Below are positions 6,654-10,473 of a stretch of DNA of 10,473 nt, piece by piece. The notes below the pieces were generated by a model, which worked only from the letters and a program-made list of their open reading frames with translations, was not told where the DNA came from and did no database searches. The stretch is taken from the NCBI GenBank assembly GCA_016866415.1, contig VGML01000061.1:1-10473 (forward strand), in the 5' to 3' direction. The first letter of the stretch is position 1, and each line of letters starts with the position of its first letter. A program made the position numbers and the translations under genes. The stretch comes from Bacteroidota bacterium (GTDB lineage Bacteria > Bacteroidota > Bacteroidia > Flavobacteriales_D > Crocinitomicaceae).

Positions 6654-7928
6654 ATGGCAAAGGACTTACGAGTTTTTGAATTAATTGAACAAGAAAGAAA
6701 TCGTCAATTACATGGTATTGAATTGATTGCATCGGAAAATTTTGTCAGCGAACAAGTGATGCAAGCCATGGGAAGTGTTTTAACTAATAAATACGCAGAA
6801 GGACTTCCGGGTAAAAGATATTATGGCGGTTGTGAAGTGGTTGATCAAGTTGAGCAACTTGCAATCGATCGTCTTTGCGAATTATTTGGAGCAACGTGGG
6901 CAAATGTTCAGCCACACTCCGGAGCACAAGCAAATGCAGCGGTATTTTTAGCTTGTCTAAATCCAGGTGATAACATCCTTGGTTTTGATTTATCTCACGG
7001 AGGACACTTAACGCATGGTTCACCTGTGAATTTCTCAGGCAAATTATACAAACCTCATTTTTATGGCGTTTCAAAAGAAACAGGATACATTGATTATGAT
7101 GCGATGGAAGCTAAAGCCCGAGAGGTCAAACCAAAAATGATTATTTGTGGTGCTTCCGCCTATTCAAGAGATTGGGATTATGCACGAATCAGAAAAGTTG
7201 CTGATGAAGTTGGAGCCTTAGTTTTAGCTGACATTTCTCATCCAGCAGGACTTATTGCAGCAAAAATCTTGAATGATCCATTGGAACATTGTCACATTGT
7301 AACGACTACAACTCACAAAACTTTGCGCGGGCCTCGTGGTGGAATTATAATGATGCGCCACAATTTTGAAAATCCGTTTGGATTGAAATGGAATAATGGA
7401 AACTTGAAATCTATGGGAGCTTTGTTAGATGCTGCAGTTTTCCCTGGAATTCAAGGAGGGCCTTTAGAGCATGTAATCGCCGCGAAAGCAGTTGCTTTTG
7501 GTGAGGCATTGGATCCTTCTTACAAGACCTACATGTCCCAAGTTCAAACAAATGCCCGAATTATGGCAGAGGAATTTGTGAAATTAGGATACACCATCAT
7601 TTCAGGTGGAACAGATAATCACAGTATGCTGATTGACTTACGTTCAAAAGGACTTAACGGAAAAGATGCTGAAAACACGTTGGTTAAAGCTGATATTACA
7701 GTAAACAAAAACATGGTTCCTTTTGACACTGAATCACCGTTTGTGACATCTGGAATTCGTGTTGGAACACCAGCAATTACCTCTCGAGGCGTAAAAGAAA
7801 ATGAAATTCCAGCAATAGTTGCATTGATTGACAGAGCTTTGATGAATAAAGACAATGAATCTGAGATCGAAAAAATCCGAAAAGATGTCAATTCATTAAT
7901 GTCTAACAGACCTCTATTTGCTTGGTAA
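6654..7928 (+). CDS. glyA: Serine hydroxymethyltransferase GlyA
   Basis: GlyA is a cytoplasmic PLP enzyme that interconverts serine plus tetrahydrofolate with glycine plus 5,10-methylene-tetrahydrofolate, the main source of one-carbon units. The 424-residue protein is full length and strongly conserved: ELIASENF (23-30), GKRYYGGCE (53-61), HGGHLTHGS (115-123, including the PLP-stacking His), ADISHPAGLIA (192-202, with Asp193 and His196), and TTTHKTLRGPRGG (218-230) with the PLP-binding Lys222. The sequence around 237-262 between the PLP lysine and PGIQGGP (265-271) is longer than in E. coli GlyA, where the residues before FPGGQGG are fewer. The SHPAG version of the AHVAG motif is, to my knowledge, common in Bacteroidota. 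The ATG has no Shine-Dalgarno sequence and an A/T-rich leader. The PH-domain gene starts one base after its stop codon. Confidence 0.98.
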   Translation: MAKDLRVFELIEQERNRQLHGIELIASENFVSEQVMQAMGSVLTNKYAEGLPGKRYYGGCEVVDQVEQLAIDRLCELFGATWANVQPHSGAQANAAVFLACLNPGDNILGFDLSHGGHLTHGSPVNFSGKLYKPHFYGVSKETGYIDYDAMEAKAREVKPKMIICGASAYSRDWDYARIRKVADEVGALVLADISHPAGLIAAKILNDPLEHCHIVTTTTHKTLRGPRGGIIMMRHNFENPFGLKWNNGNLKSMGALLDAAVFPGIQGGPLEHVIAAKAVAFGEALDPSYKTYMSQVQTNARIMAEEFVKLGYTIISGGTDNHSMLIDLRSKGLNGKDAENTLVKADITVNKNMVPFDTESPFVTSGIRVGTPAITSRGVKENEIPAIVALIDRALMNKDNESEIEKIRKDVNSLMSNRPLFAW

Positions 7929-7929
7929 A

Positions 7930-8340
7930 ATGAGATTTGAAACGAAAAGAGATAAGACATTTCCTATTATTTTTCTTTTTGTTTTTATTCTTTATTCAGG
8001 AATAGCTTCCTATTCGATAATTGCTGAAAACGATTCTTCCGTCATTTGGCCTTTTTCAGGGGTATTATTGTTCTTAGCGCTTCTATTCTATCTCATTTTT
8101 AAAAACACCTATTTTGTTTTTGAGGAAAATCAATTGGTATGCAGAAGTCTGTTTTTCAAGCGAATCATTCCATATTCAACGATCCGAAAGATTGAAAAAC
8201 AAAAAGGTCTATATGCTGGCCTAAAAATGTCAACTGCATGGAAAGGACTGGTTATTCACTACAATAAATACGATGAACTGCTTATTTCACCTGAACGAGA
8301 GGAAGAATTTATTTTGGAATTAGAATCGCGAGTTAGATAA
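7930..8340 (+). CDS. Small membrane protein with bacterial PH-like domain
   Basis: A 136-residue protein with two membrane segments (about 11-31 and 39-57) joined by a short loop, followed by a soluble PH-like domain (about 60-134). The domain shows the bPH_4 (former DUF1200) pattern: FVFEENQLVCRS, a strand with IPYSTIRKIEK (80-90), then the hallmark MSTAWKGLVIHY (100-111), LLISPE (117-122) and a terminal helix EEFILEL (125-131). With both ends likely cytoplasmic, the PH-like domain would lie at the inner face of the membrane. Its ligand and role are unknown. I chose the ATG at 7930, one base after the glyA stop, rather than the TTG at 7918 that would overlap glyA. It ends the plus-strand run, and a 137-nt gap follows before nuoA. 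Confidence 0.82.
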   Translation: MRFETKRDKTFPIIFLFVFILYSGIASYSIIAENDSSVIWPFSGVLLFLALLFYLIFKNTYFVFEENQLVCRSLFFKRIIPYSTIRKIEKQKGLYAGLKMSTAWKGLVIHYNKYDELLISPEREEEFILELESRVR

Positions 8341-8389
8341 TTTTAATCAGTTCTTTTGTAAAATATAATTATCAAACAAAATAAAAAGA

Positions 8390-8397
8390 TAAATTTG
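8390..8397 (+). promoter_or_regulatory. Putative -7 element of the nuo operon promoter
   Basis: TAAATTTG is an exact match to TAnnTTTG and is followed by CG, in the 137-nt gap (8341-8477) before nuoA, the largest gene-free stretch in the window. Transcription would begin near 8402-8404, giving a leader of about 75 nt. A TTTTG at 8354-8358 is about 31 nt upstream, farther than the usual 17-23 nt spacing, so the -33 element is not convincing. A second near match, TAATTTAG at 8461-8468, lies closer to the start codon and may be an alternative. No riboswitch or conserved RNA structure was recognised in the gap. Confidence 0.45.
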
Positions 8398-8477
8398 CGA
8401 TTAATTTTTTCAAAGCCTCAAACTTTTTGAACTTTGCGAAGATTTAAACGTTAGATTGAGTAATTTAGAAACCAATT

Positions 8478-8852
8478 ATGGAGCAGGCATCAACAAGTTC
8501 AAATTACATTCCGCTAATTCTTCAGATTATCGTTGCCTTGGGATTTGTGGTTTTCACACTTTTCGTGACTCACATCTTAATGCCTCGGATTAAATCAAAA
8601 AAGAAAGACGCCAACTTCGAATGTGGTATTGAATCTGAAGGAAACGCTCGATTTCCAGTTTCTATTCGTTACTTCATGACAGCTATTCTTTTTGTTTTGT
8701 TCGACGTAGAAGTTATTTTCTTCTATCCATACGCTGTCAATTTCAAAGAATTAAAATTAGAAGGACTACTTGCAGTTATTATGTTTGTAGCATTTTTTCT
8801 TGTTGGTTTCATTTACATTAGAAAAAAAGGAGCACTAGAATGGGAAAAATAG
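8478..8852 (+). CDS. nuoA: NADH-quinone oxidoreductase subunit A
   Basis: NuoA is a small membrane subunit of respiratory complex I that lies at the junction of the membrane arm and the quinone-binding peripheral arm. The 124-residue protein has the expected three membrane segments (about 12-34, 65-85 and 95-115). The first loop carries FECGIESEGNARFPVSIRYF (47-66), the signature of this subunit, including the conserved Cys49. FDVEVIFFYP (75-84) holds the conserved acidic pair Asp76 and Glu78 in the second segment. It is the first gene of the operon; its stop overlaps the nuoB start by 13 nt. The ATG at 8478 gives a normal N-terminus. Confidence 0.97.
   Translation: MEQASTSSNYIPLILQIIVALGFVVFTLFVTHILMPRIKSKKKDANFECGIESEGNARFPVSIRYFMTAILFVLFDVEVIFFYPYAVNFKELKLEGLLAVIMFVAFFLVGFIYIRKKGALEWEK
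8827..8832 (+). promoter_or_regulatory. Shine-Dalgarno-like AAGGAG before nuoB
   Basis: AAGGAG lies 7 nt before the nuoB ATG and inside the last codons of nuoA (the KKGA region). It stands out because most other genes here lack such a site. Since the bases also encode nuoA residues, the match may be fortuitous. Confidence 0.4.
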
Positions 8853-9397
8853 AAGATCTTGAAGTTATCAACGGGGAAGGTTATCAATTAACAACCCTTG
8901 ATAAAGCAATCGGTTTGGCGAGAGCCAACTCTGTTTGGCCTTTACCTTTCGCCACTTCTTGTTGCGGAATTGAGTTCATGGCAACAATGGGAAGTGCTTA
9001 TGACTTGTCTCGATTTGGAATGGAACGACTTTCATTTTCACCAAGACAAGCAGATCTGTTAATTGTTGCTGGAACGATTTCTAAAAAACTAGGTCCGGTT
9101 TTGAAACAAGTTTACGAGCAAATGTCTGAGCCGAAATGGGTTCTTTCTGTCGGAGCTTGCGCTTCCTCAGGGGGGATTTTTGATACATACAGCGTACTTC
9201 AAGGGATTGACAGAATCATTCCTGTAGATGTATACGTTCCAGGATGTCCGCCAAGACCAGAGCAAATTATAGATGGTGTTATGAACATCCATAAATTGGT
9301 AAAACACGAGTCTTCAAGAAGAAGATACAGTGAAGAATACCAACATTTGTTGAGTAATTACGGTATAGAAACCAAAGAAACGGATGATGCTAAATAA
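8840..9397 (+). CDS. nuoB: NADH-quinone oxidoreductase subunit B
   Basis: NuoB carries the N2 [4Fe-4S] cluster, the last iron-sulfur cluster before quinone in complex I, and sits next to NuoD in the peripheral arm. In this 185-residue protein all four cluster ligands are present: the tandem Cys41-Cys42 in TSCCGIE, Cys107 in VGACASSGG, and Cys136 in VPGCPPRPE. GSAYDLSRFG at 51-60 and SPRQADLLIVAGT at 67-79 are also family signatures. The charged C-terminal tail after residue 155 is variable in the family. The gene overlaps nuoA by 13 nt and nuoC by 14 nt, which suggests coupled translation and balanced subunit amounts. Confidence 0.98.
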   Translation: MGKIEDLEVINGEGYQLTTLDKAIGLARANSVWPLPFATSCCGIEFMATMGSAYDLSRFGMERLSFSPRQADLLIVAGTISKKLGPVLKQVYEQMSEPKWVLSVGACASSGGIFDTYSVLQGIDRIIPVDVYVPGCPPRPEQIIDGVMNIHKLVKHESSRRRYSEEYQHLLSNYGIETKETDDAK

Positions 9398-9887
9398 TGA
9401 GGCAATTTTAAATCGAATCAACGAAAATTACGGTTCGGAAGTCGTAAGTTCAGAAGAAAATTTTGGTATTTTAATACTAGAAATCAAATCTGAAAAAATT
9501 CACGAAATCATTAGTTGGTTAAATCGCGATGAGATTTTAGCTTGTTCATTCTTAACGCTTCTGGGTGGTGTTCATTATCCGGATGACAAAGGAAGAGAAC
9601 TCGCTGTTGTTTATCATTTACACAGTTGGACAAACAATTTCAGACTGCGTTTAAAAGTTTTTTTACATGCCGAAAATCCAAGCATTCGTTCAATCGTTGA
9701 TATATACAACGGAGCGAATTGGATGGAACGTGAAACGTATGACTTCTTCGGAATCAATTTCGAAGGTCACCCTGATTTGAGAAGAATTTTGAATATGGAT
9801 TCGATGGACTATTTTCCTATGCGAAAAGAGCACGTCCTAGAAGATGCCACAAGAGAAGATAAAGACGATCGCTTCTTCGGAAGATAA
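9384..9887 (+). CDS. nuoC: NADH-quinone oxidoreductase subunit C
   Basis: NuoC is the 30-kDa-type subunit of complex I, a peripheral-arm protein that packs against NuoD and NuoB. This 167-residue version is a separate gene, unlike the NuoCD fusion of E. coli. The conserved second half is clear: a strand region around HLHSWTNNFRLRLKVFL (78-94), then NWMERETYDFFGINFEGHP (112-130), LRRILNM (132-138) and FPMRKEH (144-150). The start is the first of two adjacent ATGs (9384 and 9387); both fall inside the end of nuoB and I cannot tell them apart. The gene ends 10 nt before nuoD. Confidence 0.96.
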   Translation: MMLNNEAILNRINENYGSEVVSSEENFGILILEIKSEKIHEIISWLNRDEILACSFLTLLGGVHYPDDKGRELAVVYHLHSWTNNFRLRLKVFLHAENPSIRSIVDIYNGANWMERETYDFFGINFEGHPDLRRILNMDSMDYFPMRKEHVLEDATREDKDDRFFGR

Positions 9888-9897
9888 ATTTTTGACT

Positions 9898-10473
9898 ATG
9901 AGTGAAATCACAGAAAATAACGTAGCATATAAGTCCAAAGAAACGATTGACGGAAATTATGCGACCATTAATTTTGGTCCTACGCACCCTGCTACACATG
10001 GTATTTTTCAAAATGTCCTTAAAGTAGATGGTGAAAAAATCATTTCTTCTGAACAAACAGTAGGTTACATTCACAGAGCTTTTGAAAAGTTAGCTGAACG
10101 ACGTCCATTCAATCAAATTACGCCTATTACAGACCGTTTAAATTATTGCTCTTCACCAATAAATAACATGGGTTGGCACATGACGGTTGAAAAATTGATT
10201 CAAGCTGACATTCCAAAACGAGTTCAATACATGCGTGTGATTATCATGGAATTGGCTCGAATTGCTGATCACTTGATTTGTAATTCAGTTATCGGCGTTG
10301 ATACTGGAGCACTAACAAGTTTCTTCTATCCTTTCTCGGAAAGAGAAAAAATTTATGAAATGTATGAAGAAGTTTGTGGAGCGCGTTTGACAACAAATAT
10401 CGGTCGAATCGGTGGTTTCGAAAGAGACTTCTCCCCTACTTTTCATGAAAAATTAAAGAGTTTCCTAAAAACC
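9898..10473 (+). CDS. nuoD: NADH-quinone oxidoreductase subunit D (3' partial)
   Basis: The first 192 codons of nuoD are present, open to the right edge, which is about half of a usual NuoD of roughly 400 residues. NuoD, related to the large subunit of NiFe hydrogenases, forms the quinone-binding pocket of complex I with NuoB. The visible part has NFGPTHPATHG (25-35), with the His residues on the loop reaching the quinone site, then QTVGYIHRAFEKLAE (53-67), ITDRLNYCSSP (77-87) with the Tyr that contacts the quinone headgroup, RVIIMELARIADHL (113-126) and GARLTTNIGRIGG (161-173). The ATG at 9898 is 10 nt after the nuoC stop and gives a normal N-terminus. The rest of the nuo operon should follow beyond the window. 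Confidence 0.97.
   Translation, partial: MSEITENNVAYKSKETIDGNYATINFGPTHPATHGIFQNVLKVDGEKIISSEQTVGYIHRAFEKLAERRPFNQITPITDRLNYCSSPINNMGWHMTVEKLIQADIPKRVQYMRVIIMELARIADHLICNSVIGVDTGALTSFFYPFSEREKIYEMYEEVCGARLTTNIGRIGGFERDFSPTFHEKLKSFLKT

Noticed and set aside
6784..7074. Minus-strand open frame of 96 codons opposite glyA
   Set aside because: Antisense shadow of conserved glyA codons; no motif and no start signal.
7619..7960. Minus-strand open frame of 113 codons opposite the end of glyA
   Set aside because: It lies almost wholly inside strongly conserved glyA in antisense, and its translation shows no domain or plausible start context.
8340..8364. Possible hairpin ATTTTA...TAAAAT after the PH-domain gene
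   Set aside because: Only six A/T pairs with a 13-nt loop and no following T run; too weak to call a terminator.
9817..10074. Minus-strand open frame of 85 codons across the nuoC/nuoD junction
   Set aside because: It covers the end of nuoC and the start of nuoD in antisense, both of which have clear family motifs.
1..10473. Genomic island, prophage or defence system
   Set aside because: Every recognisable gene is a housekeeping or envelope gene, composition looks even, and there are no integrase, transposase, tRNA boundary or repeat structures.

Overview
The window is an ordinary-looking, AT-rich chromosomal segment of a Bacteroidota bacterium, most likely from Flavobacteriales (a Crocinitomicaceae/Cryomorphaceae-like lineage is my guess). 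The reasons are the Flavobacteriia-type DivIC/FtsB protein, an LpxB that implies a lipid A outer membrane, GlyA of the HPAGLIA type, split nuoC and nuoD, near absence of Shine-Dalgarno sequences, and exact or near matches to the Bacteroidota -7 promoter element TAnnTTTG in several gene-free gaps. I saw no transposase, integrase, tRNA, rRNA, CRISPR array or phage gene, and no obvious composition break.

Layout. (1) Bases 1-1117: the 3' part of an unrecognised exported protein, closed by a clear intrinsic terminator at 1143-1170. (2) 1187-1486: a small divisome protein (DivIC/FtsB family). (3) 1458-4803, minus strand: a very compact four-gene unit, read surE, a 101-residue membrane protein, lpxB, and a SpoIID/LytB-domain protein. 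Its junctions are a 4-nt ATGA overlap, a 4-nt GTGA overlap and a 3-nt gap. Its last gene converges on and overlaps the divisome gene by 29 bp. (4) 4869-8340, plus strand: an SH3b-NlpC/P60 peptidase, an NAD-dependent sugar epimerase/dehydratase, serine hydroxymethyltransferase, and a small membrane PH-domain protein. The last three are nearly contiguous. (5) 8478 to the right edge: the start of the respiratory complex I operon, nuoA-nuoB-nuoC-nuoD, with nuoD running off the window.

Functionally, the left and middle parts lean toward the cell envelope: division, peptidoglycan glycan-strand and peptide processing, lipid A disaccharide synthesis and a sugar-nucleotide enzyme. The right part is central metabolism and respiration (one-carbon metabolism by GlyA, then NADH:quinone oxidoreductase). 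The main unknowns are the truncated exported protein at the left edge, the 101-residue membrane protein coupled to surE and lpxB, and the PH-domain protein behind glyA. I found no convincing novel system; the findings below are modest and mostly concern unannotated small proteins, gene overlaps and start codons.
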